From assembly GCF_041276405.1 (NCBI RefSeq), contig NZ_JBGGGT010000002.1:3714501-3778500 (forward strand): a stretch of DNA of 64,000 nucleotides. The letters are read 5' to 3'. This document shows positions 11,884 to 20,346 of the stretch, one piece after another. Numbering within the stretch: the stretch's first letter is position 1; the number at the start of each line of letters is the position of its first letter. Below the pieces are notes generated by a model, which ran no database searches, was not told the DNA's origin, and saw only the letters and a program-made list of their open reading frames with translations. The DNA comes from Microvirga sp. TS319. GTDB taxonomy: Bacteria > Pseudomonadota > Alphaproteobacteria > Rhizobiales > Beijerinckiaceae. The position numbers and the translations under genes are program-made.

Positions 11884-12050
11884 GATGCTTCTCCCTCTGA
11901 GGCCTAGCCTTGTGCGCGCATTGTCCCGGCCTGGGCTGCCTCGCCCATCGGCCCGCAATTTCGTCGACGATCTTGGCCAAGGCCCGCACGGACCGCATCG
12001 GCTGGAGGTACAGTGATTTTCCTGGCCATCGGTCGAGGTCGCGCCTCGTC

Positions 12051-12082
12051 TTTGGTCCAGGTGCGCCGGACCAAGGTCCAGG
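12051..12082. promoter_or_regulatory. Candidate operator upstream of the peroxidase
   Basis: TTTGGTCC (12051-12058) and GGACCAAG (12068-12075) form an inverted repeat with a 9-nt spacer, followed by a third half-site, GGTCCAGG. The string CTTTGGTCCAGG occurs again at 14709-14720, between the kinase and the divergent regulator. The site is about 170 bp upstream of the peroxidase start. Binding by one of the two LuxR-type response regulators next door is an inference from the shared motif. Confidence 0.45.
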
Positions 12083-12358
12083 CCTTCCACGGAGCCCGAC
12101 CGTGTCCACAAGGATGCTCGCTACCGTGCGGGGCGACGCGGGCGGCCGAGGCAACACGGATTGCGAGGCTGGGAATTGGGATGCGCCGCACGCCGTGAAC
12201 CGACACGCGGCATTGCCCAGGAAAGTGCGGAGCACCTGAAGCAAAGTCAGGAGAACAACAGGCGTTCAACCGGCATATTTTGGATGGACCTTGAGGCGCT
12301 TGGACGGCTCGCGGATCACCGCGATGCAGAGCCTCCAAAGCCCTGCATCCGGACGCTG

Positions 12359-12460
12359 GCGCATCATGCGAAAAAGTGGACCCGGTTTTTCGCAGCAAGC
12401 GATGCGCTGTTCTCTACAGCATCGGACGTGAAAAGTGGATTTGCACTTTTCACGTCCGTC
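12359..12460. repeat. Intergenic palindromic repeat, two modules
   Basis: Two dyad modules of the window-wide repeat family lie in the 677-bp gap between the peroxidase and the response regulator. The first (12359-12408) has ends GCGCATCATGCG and GATGCGC around AAAAGTGGACCCGG. The second (12418-12458) is a long hairpin whose arms are GGACGTGAAAAGT and its complement. No gene is visible in the rest of 11884-12560. Confidence 0.75.
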
Positions 12461-12560
12461 CCAGGCACGGCGCCGCCGTGCGGATTCGGTTCACGCCGGC
12501 ATGCCGGGCCTTGAACGATCACTCGTGGTTTGCGCAGCGTGCGGCAACCCGAGCGTCGGC

Positions 12561-13211
12561 TCACATGATTCGTTCCACGGGTTCGCCCCATTCGCGCTGG
12601 GCGATGAGCACCGCCTCGACCCGGTTCCTGGCCTTGAGCTTCCTCAGGATGTTGGTCACGTGGTACTTGACGGTCTTTTCCTGCACGTCCAGCCGCTCGC
12701 CGACCTCGCGGTTGCTTAGCCCCGTGGCGATCAGGCGCAGGGTGCGCCTCTCCTGGTCGGAAAGGGATGTCAGAGGGCCGGTCTCCGTCCGCGCCTTGTT
12801 CGCCAGCAGGCGCAGTGCGAGATCGGGAGCCACGAACGTGCGCCCGCCCTTGAGGCTCTTGACCGTCGCAATCAGGTCGGACGCCCGGATGCCCTTGGGA
12901 AGGTAGCCGGCCGCACCTGCGTCCAGCGCATCCATCACGTCGTCGTCGTCCTCCGAAACCGTCAGCATCGCGACACGGGGCGGTTCCGGCATCCGGAGAA
13001 TCTCGCGGGCTGCTTCGATCCCGTTTCCGGGCATCGACACATCCAGCAGGATGAGGTCGGGCGCAAGCTCCTTCGCGAGCTGCACGGCCTCGTCGGCCGA
13101 GGCTCCCTCCCCCACAACCTCGATCGCGCCATCGAGGGCGAGCGACTGGATGACCCCGGCCCGGAACAGCGCATGATCGTCGACCACGACGACACGGATC
13201 TTATCAACCAT
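12561..13211 (-). CDS. NarL/FixJ-family response regulator
   Basis: This 216-residue protein has a receiver domain with the acidic pair DD at 11-12 and phospho-acceptor Asp57 in LILLDVSMPG, then a LuxR-type helix-turn-helix (LSDQERRTLRLIATGLSNRE to VKYHVTNILRKL) ending near residue 205. ATG 13211 is chosen because GGGGGG lies 6 nt upstream and MVDKIRVVVVDDH is the usual receiver start. The start overlaps the kinase stop by 8 bp, so the pair is translationally coupled and very likely cognate. Its position beside the peroxidase secretion genes makes them plausible targets. Confidence 0.95.
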   Translation of the reverse strand: MVDKIRVVVVDDHALFRAGVIQSLALDGAIEVVGEGASADEAVQLAKELAPDLILLDVSMPGNGIEAAREILRMPEPPRVAMLTVSEDDDDVMDALDAGAAGYLPKGIRASDLIATVKSLKGGRTFVAPDLALRLLANKARTETGPLTSLSDQERRTLRLIATGLSNREVGERLDVQEKTVKYHVTNILRKLKARNRVEAVLIAQREWGEPVERIM

Positions 13212-14652
13212 TCCGATCCCCCCCAGGAACATTCATGATCATCTCGACCCTTGTCCCGCCGCCTGGGGTCTTGCCCATACAGAACGTGCCGCCAAGGCTC
13301 TCCACGCGCTCCCGCAATCCAACGAGGCCAAGGCCGGATTCGAGTCCAGCCGAGCGGCCCGTGCCCGGACCTCCGTGGTCTTCCACCGACAGGCACAGCA
13401 TGGTGCCCTCGACCGTGCAGGCCACGGCTTGACCGTTGCCTCCAGCATGGCGGAAGGCGTTGTTGAGCCCTTCCTGAACGAACCGGTACGCGCAGATCTT
13501 GATTGCGGGTGGGAGCGACGAGGTGACGTCCGCACAGCAGACGGCCACCGCGGTCCCGGTGCGCCGCTCGTGAGCGCGGGCCGCGTGCCTGATGACCTCC
13601 GCGAGCGGCAATCCCTCGATCTCCGGCAGCATCAATCCCTTCGAGATGGCGCGTATATCGCGGTTCGCGTCCTCAAGAACGGAATCCAGTGCCAGCAATT
13701 CCCTCTCCTGCTCGACGGCCGTGCTGGCGCGCCGGACGTGCTCCACTTTCAGCGCAGCCAGCCCGATGAGCTGGGCGGGACCGTCATGCAGATCCGCGCC
13801 GAGCCCGCGCAGGTAGCGCTCGGTCAATTCGGCGACGCGGCCCGAGGCACGCTGAACCCGCTCCCGGAGGACCCGGTTGTAACGGGACGTTCGTTCGACA
13901 TCCGACATGCGCTCACGGAGCTGATCCTGCTGGGTCATGATGATCCTGTTGCCGCGATGGACGACCCAGAACAGGCCGGCCATGATCAGGGCAGTGGCGG
14001 CGATCCGCGCGAGCCAGCTCGACAGGCGCAACCACCACAGCCTTCTCTCCAGCGGCTCCGTCACCTCATGAATCTCCGCAACGGCGATGATCTGCCCGGT
14101 GAGGTGCTCTCGGATGGGGGCGTAGATCTCGAGATAGCGGGAGGTGAACCCCCGGGCCTCGTGCTCGGCGGCCTCCAGGTCGGTGTAATGCGCAGAAACC
14201 TCCCCGGCCAGGGCGGCGACAAGCCCGGCGGGTGGGGTGAACGTGCGTCCGATCAGCTCGGGTGATCTCGAATAGGCGACGAGGCCCCCCTTCTTCCAGA
14301 TCTCGAGATGGGGAAAACGGCTCTCGAAGTCATCCCTGTCCAGCAGTTGGTCGAGTTCAGCCCGCTCGTTAGCAGGCAATGCGCCAGCAGTCGCAAGATG
14401 AGCGCCCAAAGGTGACAGGAAGCTATCCATGAACAGCGCGGTCGTCGCAGCGCTCCGGTCGATCGCATTCCTCGAGATGATCTCGGCGGTGAAGAGCCCT
14501 TCCACGATCATCGCCAGGAGCATGATGGTGCCGCCCGTCACTGCGAACTGGCGTGTCAGGCTCCAGGATTCCAGGACGCTGCTCCAGCGACGCGATCCCA
14601 GCCGTACCTCCAACCCCGACATGTCCTGCCCCGATCTTTCCCTTGGAAGCAT
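13204..14652 (-). CDS. NarX-type membrane sensor histidine kinase
   Basis: This kinase of 482 residues has a first membrane segment at about 38-56, an extracytoplasmic sensor region of about 150 residues that I cannot assign to a named domain, and a second membrane segment at about 213-232. A HisKA_3 dimerisation domain follows, with the phosphorylated His289 in GADLHDGPAQ. The HATPase domain has the N-box LNNAFRHAGG and the G-box GLVGLRERVESLGG. This is the NarX/DegS class, which partners LuxR-type regulators. An alternative start, ATG 14622, has a better ribosome-binding site (GGGGCAGGAC) and may be the true one. The gene overlaps its regulator by 8 bp and is divergent from a second regulator 361 bp away. 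Confidence 0.93.
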   Translation of the reverse strand: MLPRERSGQDMSGLEVRLGSRRWSSVLESWSLTRQFAVTGGTIMLLAMIVEGLFTAEIISRNAIDRSAATTALFMDSFLSPLGAHLATAGALPANERAELDQLLDRDDFESRFPHLEIWKKGGLVAYSRSPELIGRTFTPPAGLVAALAGEVSAHYTDLEAAEHEARGFTSRYLEIYAPIREHLTGQIIAVAEIHEVTEPLERRLWWLRLSSWLARIAATALIMAGLFWVVHRGNRIIMTQQDQLRERMSDVERTSRYNRVLRERVQRASGRVAELTERYLRGLGADLHDGPAQLIGLAALKVEHVRRASTAVEQERELLALDSVLEDANRDIRAISKGLMLPEIEGLPLAEVIRHAARAHERRTGTAVAVCCADVTSSLPPAIKICAYRFVQEGLNNAFRHAGGNGQAVACTVEGTMLCLSVEDHGGPGTGRSAGLESGLGLVGLRERVESLGGTFCMGKTPGGGTRVEMIMNVPGGDRNG

Positions 14653-14686
14653 GAGGATATGCAGGACGAGTTTCCCTGCAATTGAC

Positions 14687-14720
14687 TAAAGTCCAACGCG
14701 GGACTGGACTTTGGTCCAGG
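14687..14720. promoter_or_regulatory. Candidate operator in the divergent kinase/regulator gap
   Basis: TAAAGTCC (14687-14694) and GGACTTTG (14706-14713) form an inverted repeat with an 11-nt spacer, and CTTTGGTCCAGG (14709-14720) matches the motif upstream of the peroxidase. It lies 35-68 bp before the kinase start in the 14653-15013 gap. Autoregulation by the neighbouring LuxR-type regulators is inferred. Nothing else is evident in the gap. Confidence 0.45.
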
Positions 14721-15013
14721 GCCTGCTTTGGCCAGGCACAAGGGCTCGTGGTAGGGGCAGGGATGCGGACACGCTCTCGAACGGAATTTTCCCATATGGG
14801 CCAAGCCTTTGCGCAATCCGGAGGGCTTTGGGCGAGCGGGCGTCGCACATGCCGAGCCACCTCCAATGGAGTAATACCTCCTGCCATGTCTCTCCCTCGT
14901 CGGAGTGAAGGACATGTTTCCGGTTCGACGGCTACGTTTTTTAGGCAGGCTGGCCTGGGATCGCGAGATTCTACCGGATCCCTCCCCGCCAGATATGCGT
15001 CCGGGGGTACTTC

Positions 15014-15736
15014 ATGAGTTCGATTTCGGTTGCCTTGATCGATGGCCATCCCGTCACGATCGAGGGTTTGGCGCACGTGCTTGCCTTGCAAGGCGCGTTC
15101 ACCGTGGTGGCTTGCGGGACGAGCTCCACGGACGCGCTCACGATCGCCGAGCGGCATCGCCCCGACCTCATGATCATGGACTTGGCGATCCCCGGAAACG
15201 CCATCGCGGCGATCTCACAGATCGCAGCCGACCACCTGGGGACTAGGATCATCGCCTTCACGGCGGTGCCCGGCGTGGACCGTGCCGTGAAGGCCCTCGA
15301 GGCGGGAGCGCGGGGCTACGTGTCCAAATCCTGCGGGACGGACGAGATCGTCAGCGCCGCACGGGCCGTGGCCGCGGGGGACACTTACGTGTCGCAGAAC
15401 TTCGGGAGCGAGGCGATCGCGGCGCTGCGGAACGCCTCAGTGCGCCGGATCGCCATGCAGGCCCTCAGGCTGAGCGCCCGCGAGGACCAGATCGTCCAGT
15501 TCCTGCTCGGTGGAAAGACCAACAAGGAGATCGCATCCAGGCTTGGGATCACCGAAAGGACGGTCAAGCACTACATGACGGTACTGATGCAGAAACTGAA
15601 TGCGCGCAACCGCGTCGAGGTCGCGATGGCGGCACAGCATCTCAAGCGCATCCCGGCCGGACGGCACGAAGCCGAGCTCGGCCACCTGAGAAGCGGTGAG
15701 ACGTTCACGCCAGATGGCGGACGATACCTCTCGTGA
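15014..15736 (+). CDS. LuxR-type response regulator with an incomplete acidic pocket
   Basis: The 240-residue product has a receiver domain (Asp56 in LMIMDLAIPGN) and a C-terminal LuxR helix-turn-helix (LSAREDQIVQFLLGG, then TNKEIASRLGITERTVKHYM). The usual acidic pair at the end of strand 1 is D10-G11 here (ALIDGHP), so one magnesium-coordinating residue is missing. Phosphorylation may therefore be weak or atypical. The gene is divergent from the kinase-regulator pair and has no kinase of its own nearby, so it either shares the neighbouring kinase or works without phosphorylation. Confidence 0.92.
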   Translation: MSSISVALIDGHPVTIEGLAHVLALQGAFTVVACGTSSTDALTIAERHRPDLMIMDLAIPGNAIAAISQIAADHLGTRIIAFTAVPGVDRAVKALEAGARGYVSKSCGTDEIVSAARAVAAGDTYVSQNFGSEAIAALRNASVRRIAMQALRLSAREDQIVQFLLGGKTNKEIASRLGITERTVKHYMTVLMQKLNARNRVEVAMAAQHLKRIPAGRHEAELGHLRSGETFTPDGGRYLS

Positions 15737-15903
15737 CGTCCTGACCGGTTCGGCGTCCCATTGGTAAGTCTGCCTCTACGCAGGATGATCCGATGCTCTG
15801 TCTCTACACGAGCGCGCCGTGAAACGCGGACCCGGAGTATCGTGTCCGAGACATCGGGATCGCTTCTCGCTGCCCCTATCCTCCAGGTCCGTATGATGCG
15901 TTA

Positions 15904-16062
15904 CAGCATCGGACGTGACATCAACCCCACATCCGATGCTGGAAGCCTATGGTCTCGAGCATCTTTGCGCGCAAAACCGGTTTCCACTTCCCGCGTTCGA
16001 TGCTCTCCTTGCTTGAGCATCTTTTCACGCAAAACCGGTTTCCACTTTTGCGCTCGATGCTC
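15904..16062. repeat. Intergenic palindromic repeats, three modules
   Basis: The gap 15737-16061 is mostly repeat. A short dyad (GCATCGGACGTG to ATCCGATGC, about 15904-15940) is followed by two near-identical 48-49 bp modules at 15957-16005 and 16015-16062. These two start GAGCATCTTT, contain CAAAACCGGTTTCCACTT and end CGATGCTC. The last module ends inside the stop codon of the BA14K gene, which the repeat's CTAG terminus supplies. Confidence 0.8.
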
Positions 16063-16589
16063 TAGCCGCCGTAGGGCGACACGCAGACCTGCCTCGGTCC
16101 GCTCAAGGGCTGGTAACTGTTGTCCGACACGCGGTAGGACTTCCAGCGATTCGTGCACCAATTGACGTGTGCAGCGCTCAAGCGAACCGGAGCATAGACG
16201 GGCGGGGCAGCGACGACAGGAGGTTGACCGGCGACAGCGCCTCCAATGATTGCTCCCGCGAGGAAAGCTGCCGGCGGGAACCACCACCCATTGTACTGCC
16301 GGTAGCCAGGATGGTACTCCCGATATCCTCGGTGCCCGTTGTAGTACCCCCAGTCGCTGCGACGTTCGAAACGAGGACGTTCAACGCGACGCTCATGACG
16401 TGGGCGGTCGAACCGACGCTCAACTCTGTTTCTGTCATCGTTGCGACGGAATTGGACCTGCTGCAAGCTGGCGCCAGAGTTGTCCGGTTTCACGAAGGAC
16501 AAAGGAGACGCACTCGCAGAACTAACCGCAGGTCCAAGCGCCCCAACGGCCAAACAAGTGACAACAATACCAGATACTACTCTCTTCAT
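16062..16589 (-). CDS. BA14K family secreted protein
   Basis: The 175-residue protein starts at ATG 16589 (GGAG eight bases upstream) with a signal peptide ([20 protein letters not shown]). An Arg-rich low-complexity stretch ([20 protein letters not shown]) and a Tyr/Gly-rich segment follow. A hydrophobic glycine-rich segment ([14 protein letters not shown]) precedes the C-terminal BA14K motif [18 protein letters not shown] to VCVSPYGG. The family is named after a Brucella lectin-like immunoreactive protein and is common in Hyphomicrobiales; the molecular role is unsettled. Stop TAG coincides with the end of an intergenic repeat. Confidence 0.9.
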   Translation of the reverse strand: MKRVVSGIVVTCLAVGALGPAVSSASASPLSFVKPDNSGASLQQVQFRRNDDRNRVERRFDRPRHERRVERPRFERRSDWGYYNGHRGYREYHPGYRQYNGWWFPPAAFLAGAIIGGAVAGQPPVVAAPPVYAPVRLSAAHVNWCTNRWKSYRVSDNSYQPLSGPRQVCVSPYGG

Positions 16590-16703
16590 AACGAACTCCG
16601 CAGGCAAAATGTGAATGCATTGCCTGCGTTCAATTTCGATTGCCTTCAGTGAACGATGACTGAATGCTGGCATTAAGCTTTCGTAACCTTCAGGGCCCCG
16701 CCA

Positions 16704-17141
16704 TCAAGGCGTCTGCGATGAGGTCTGCCAGGCGGGCAAGGGGAAAACCCGGTCGTAACCCCAATTGAACACGAACGCATAAACCATGTAGAAGACCGCG
16801 AAGCTCACATCCATGAAGAAGGCTTGCACGAGGCCGATGCCGAGATACCAGGCAATGAGAGGCATCAGCACGATCAGCAGCCCCGCCTCGAACAGGACTG
16901 CATGCGCGACACGGATTGCTACGCTCTTTTGAGTCCCTCCGGTCAGGCGCTGCATCAGAGCGTCAAAACCCAAGTTGTAGACGTAGTTCCAGATCGTCGC
17001 GATGGTTGCGGCGCCAACACCGACGACACCGATATCGGCCATGGGCATCCCGAAGATCCACGCGCCGAGGGGCGTGACGAGTGCAAGTCCGATGAGCTCG
17101 AAGCTGAGGGCGTGACGGATCCGGTCACGAGTCGTACGCAT
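16704..17141 (-). CDS. PACE-family efflux transporter (AceI-like)
   Basis: This 145-residue protein has four predicted membrane helices arranged as two bacterial transmembrane pair domains. The N-terminus MRTTRDRIRHALSFE matches the PACE signature, with Glu15 at the position of the functionally essential glutamate of AceI. The second repeat has the equivalent HAVLFEAGLL. Family members are proton-coupled exporters of chlorhexidine, acriflavine or short diamines; the substrate here cannot be read from sequence. It stands alone, divergent from the Crp-type regulator. Confidence 0.9.
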   Translation of the reverse strand: MRTTRDRIRHALSFELIGLALVTPLGAWIFGMPMADIGVVGVGAATIATIWNYVYNLGFDALMQRLTGGTQKSVAIRVAHAVLFEAGLLIVLMPLIAWYLGIGLVQAFFMDVSFAVFYMVYAFVFNWGYDRVFPLPAWQTSSQTP

Positions 17142-17476
17142 AGTTCAATCTTCCAACGGGAAAGGTCGGGTCGTCCCGAGTGAATGCCCAAAAAGGGGGA
17201 GGTCGTCCTCGCAGAGCCGTCATATATAAGGGGCACAAACCTCAAGCAAGGCGGCAGCCTCGCCATGACTGCCCAGCCTACGAAAGGATCTCAAGACTCC
17301 GTCCCGTCAGGTTCCGTGCGCATGCGAACTGGACTTCAGGCTGGACGGCGTCTCCGCGATCCGTTCTGTGAGCTCTGCCCACTCTTGCAATGCTAAAATC
17401 CTATATTCCCCGGGGCATCCGATGCGCCACAATCGGCATATGTCCACGTTGTATATAGCGGGGAGTGGAGATCGCC
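17142..17476. other. Divergent intergenic region between the PACE gene and the Crp-type regulator
   Basis: This 335-bp stretch holds no convincing gene. It is less GC-rich near 17390-17460 (TGTATATAG just upstream of the regulator), which is compatible with a promoter for the + strand gene. No clear operator dyad was seen. Confidence 0.4.
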
Positions 17477-18205
17477 ATGACCGAGGCTCTTAGCGCAGAT
17501 CATCGCACGAACCGATTACTGGCGGCGCTCGAGCCCGAGGACTTTACTTCGCTGTATCCTTACATGGATATTGTACGACTCGCACGGGGCCAAGTGCTCT
17601 ATGAGGCCGGCGAGCCTCTGCGTTATGTCTACTTCCCCCATAATGCCATGATTTCACTGGTGAATGTCATGGAGGACGGAGGCGCTGTCGAGGTGGCGGT
17701 GTTCGGACGAGAGGGCGTCATGGGCCTTCTGGCGGAAATCGCGACGCGAGAAGCATTCGGGCGCTATATCGTCCAGATGGCCGGCAGCGCCTCACGGATT
17801 GCATTCGAGCGGCTGAATGACGTGCGCAACGCGCGCCCGAACGTCCGCAAGCTGATAGCCAATTATAGCCAGGCCATTTTGATGCATACTTTCCAGAGCG
17901 TCTCCTGCAACGCCGTCCATCCGGTGGAAGCGCGCTCCTGCCGCTGGATCCTGGCCATGCATGATCGGGCTAACCACGATACCCTGCCGCTCACGCACGA
18001 GTTTCTGGCCGAGATGCTGGGTGTTCAGCGTTCAACGGTCAGCATGGTGGCCAGAACCCTGCAGACGGCGGGCCTGATCCAGCAGTCCAGAGGAAGCATC
18101 ACGGTCATTGACCGGGCCGGCCTGGAAGAGGCAGCCTGCGAATGCTACGGCAAGATCCGACGGATTTACGAGCGCCTGCTCCCTGGCACCTATCTTCAAA
18201 ACTGA
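17477..18205 (+). CDS. Crp/Fnr-family transcriptional regulator
   Basis: The 242-residue product has a cyclic-nucleotide-binding fold (ARGQVLYEAGEPLRYVYFPH, then VEVAVFGREGVMG) and a C-terminal winged helix with recognition motif MLGVQRSTVSMVARTLQ. It has no N-terminal cysteine cluster, so it is not an FNR-type oxygen sensor. It looks like the large Hyphomicrobiales subgroup without a known ligand. ATG 17477 is preferred over the in-frame GTG at 17465 because GGAG lies 7 nt upstream. No clear target is apparent nearby. Confidence 0.92.
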   Translation: MTEALSADHRTNRLLAALEPEDFTSLYPYMDIVRLARGQVLYEAGEPLRYVYFPHNAMISLVNVMEDGGAVEVAVFGREGVMGLLAEIATREAFGRYIVQMAGSASRIAFERLNDVRNARPNVRKLIANYSQAILMHTFQSVSCNAVHPVEARSCRWILAMHDRANHDTLPLTHEFLAEMLGVQRSTVSMVARTLQTAGLIQQSRGSITVIDRAGLEEAACECYGKIRRIYERLLPGTYLQN

Positions 18206-18371
18206 TCCTGAAAAGATCGACCCGGATCTGATTTTCAGTTGCATGTGGGCGACGGAGAAAGACCGGCACGGCGCGGACTTTCATGTCCTCTCGAACGCAT
18301 TCGCTAAATCATGATCGAGGAGACGGCCGATCGCTTTAGCCAACTGCTTCAGGGCCAACGGCTTCAAGGCT

Positions 18372-18402
18372 AAGAGAAAAGGGCCGCTGCTTTCAGCGGC
18401 CC
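18372..18402 (-). terminator. Rho-independent terminator of the chemoreceptor gene
   Basis: On the minus strand, 39 bp after the chemoreceptor stop, GGGCCGCTG and CAGCGGCCC form a perfect 9-bp stem around a 4-nt loop (18381-18402). TTTTCTCTT follows. The rest of 18206-18440 shows no gene. Confidence 0.88.
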
Positions 18403-18440
18403 TAATGCGGCTTCCACCTCTCGCGTCCGATGCCCTAGCC

Positions 18441-20138
18441 TCAGGCGGCCTTGACGCCGGAGAGGAAGCTCGCGACCTCGTGGTCGAGCTCGCTGGAGTG
18501 GCGCGCCAGCTCCTGGGCGGCGCCCAGCACCTGATGCGCCGCGGCCCCGGTCTCGCCGGCCCCGTTCTGCACATCCGCAATGCTGCCGGTGACCGCCTCG
18601 GTGCCGCGCGCCGCCTCCTGGACGTTGCGGGCGATCTCGGCGGTGGCCGCGCCCTGCTCCTCCATGGCGGCCGCGATCGAGGTCGAGATCTGGCTCATCT
18701 CGGCAATCGTGCGCGCAATCTCCCGGATCGCCGTCACCGTCTCCTGCGTCGCCTGCTGCACCGCGCCGATCTGGGCCGCGATCTCCTCGGTCGCCTTGGC
18801 GGTCTGGGAAGCGAGCTCCTTGACCTCGGTCGCCACCACGGCAAAGCCCCGGCCGGCCTCGCCGGCGCGCGCCGCCTCGATGGTGGCGTTGAGCGCCAGC
18901 AGGTTGGTCTGGCCCGCAATCGTGCTGATCAGCTGGATCACGTCGCCGATGCGCTCGGCGGAAGCCGCGAGCGCCTGCACGGTGAGGTTGGTGCGCTCGG
19001 TGCCCTGCACGGCCCGTTCGGCCACCTGCGAGGACTGCCCGATCTGGGCGGCGATCTCGCGGATCGAGATCGACAGCTCCTCGGTGGCGGCCGCCACCGT
19101 CTGCACATTGGCCGAGGTCTGCTGGGCGGCCGAGGACACCGTCACGGTCTGCCGGCTGGTCTGGCCGGCCACCGCGCTCATCGACTCGGCCGTGGCCTCC
19201 ATCTCGGTGGCGGCCGCCGACAGCCCTTGCGTCAGGGCCGAGACCTTGCTCTCGAAGCGCTGCGTGAGCGCGTCAAGCACCGCGGCCCGGCGCATCTTGG
19301 CCTGGGTCTCCGCCTCCTGCGCGGCCGCAAGACGACGCGCCTCCACCGCATTCTCCTTGAAGACCTGGAGCGCGCGTGCAAGCACGCCGATTTCGTCCTT
19401 GCGCGTGGTGCCGCTCACATCGACATTGAGATCACCGTCGGCCAAGCGGCGCATGGATTCGCTCATTCCCGTGAGCGGTCGGGTGATACCAGAGATCGTA
19501 ATCGAGCAGATGAGCCCGATGGCAAGGCTAAGACCCGCTACTGCGGAACCGATCAGCCACCACATGGTGCTCGCCGCCAGAGCGGCAGAGGCTTCCTTGG
19601 CCTGATCGAGCTCCGCCATGACACCCTCGATGCTCGTGGTGATCTGATCGCGCAGTTGCCGGCGTAGATCGCGACCGACACCGTTCGTGATCTCAGTCGC
19701 CTGAGCGTCATCTCCCTTCGAGGAGAACGCCAGGCTCTCGTCCAGCTTCTTGAAGTAAGCGACGACCGCAGCCTTGAGGTTCTCGTTGAGGCTCCTAAAC
19801 TCGGCAGTGCTGGAGAGCGCAACCAATTGATCCAGCTCAGCCAACGTCTTCTTGACGGCATCCTTGTAGGCGTTCTCGACGCTTCTGACGCGATCGGGCA
19901 GGTTCTTCGGCGTCAGGATCATGCTCTTTTCCTGGATCGTCGCCTCATTGATCCGCATGTTGATGCTCTCGACCAGGCCCAGGCGCTTGGCATCGGAATT
20001 CACCAAATTCTGCGTATCGGCCGCCATATGATCGAGGCCACGTACCGCCGTGGCGATCAGCCCGATGGCGACGGCGACAAAGAACGCGATCGGGATAGCA
20101 ATCTTCGTAAGTAACTTTAAGTTATTGAGAAGTCTCAT
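18441..20138 (-). CDS. Methyl-accepting chemotaxis protein
   Basis: This 565-residue chemoreceptor has a membrane helix at about 12-32, a periplasmic four-helix-bundle-like ligand domain to about 188, and a second membrane helix at about 191-213. A HAMP domain ([20 protein letters not shown]) and a long coiled-coil signalling domain follow, with the conserved hairpin [20 protein letters not shown]. There is no terminal CheB/CheR pentapeptide. Codon use changes sharply: the 5' third uses TTA and other AT-ending codons (the LKLL stretch near the start), while the signalling part is almost purely GC-ending. This suggests a mosaic gene. No other che genes are nearby. Confidence 0.95.
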   Translation of the reverse strand: MRLLNNLKLLTKIAIPIAFFVAVAIGLIATAVRGLDHMAADTQNLVNSDAKRLGLVESINMRINEATIQEKSMILTPKNLPDRVRSVENAYKDAVKKTLAELDQLVALSSTAEFRSLNENLKAAVVAYFKKLDESLAFSSKGDDAQATEITNGVGRDLRRQLRDQITTSIEGVMAELDQAKEASAALAASTMWWLIGSAVAGLSLAIGLICSITISGITRPLTGMSESMRRLADGDLNVDVSGTTRKDEIGVLARALQVFKENAVEARRLAAAQEAETQAKMRRAAVLDALTQRFESKVSALTQGLSAAATEMEATAESMSAVAGQTSRQTVTVSSAAQQTSANVQTVAAATEELSISIREIAAQIGQSSQVAERAVQGTERTNLTVQALAASAERIGDVIQLISTIAGQTNLLALNATIEAARAGEAGRGFAVVATEVKELASQTAKATEEIAAQIGAVQQATQETVTAIREIARTIAEMSQISTSIAAAMEEQGAATAEIARNVQEAARGTEAVTGSIADVQNGAGETGAAAHQVLGAAQELARHSSELDHEVASFLSGVKAA

Positions 20139-20346
20139 GATGCTTCAATGGCCTGCCCACATGGCCGTGGGAAGCACGCGCCCCAGTGACGCGCCGGACA
20201 CAGGCAATCGAACAGATAGCCGGCGACGCTTGTCTGGAACTGATTGTCCAGGACCTTCCGCAGTCCGGACGGGCAGGTGTCGAAGGGGCCTGGTTCCTCT
20301 CTTCCGCATCCTGCCCGCAACTGTGTTGCGGAGCCGGCCAGCCGCA

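Noticed and set aside
11884..12111. 76-residue N-terminal extension of the peroxidase
   Set aside because: No ribosome-binding site and unstructured composition; ATG 11883 has GGGAGAA and a natural N-terminus.
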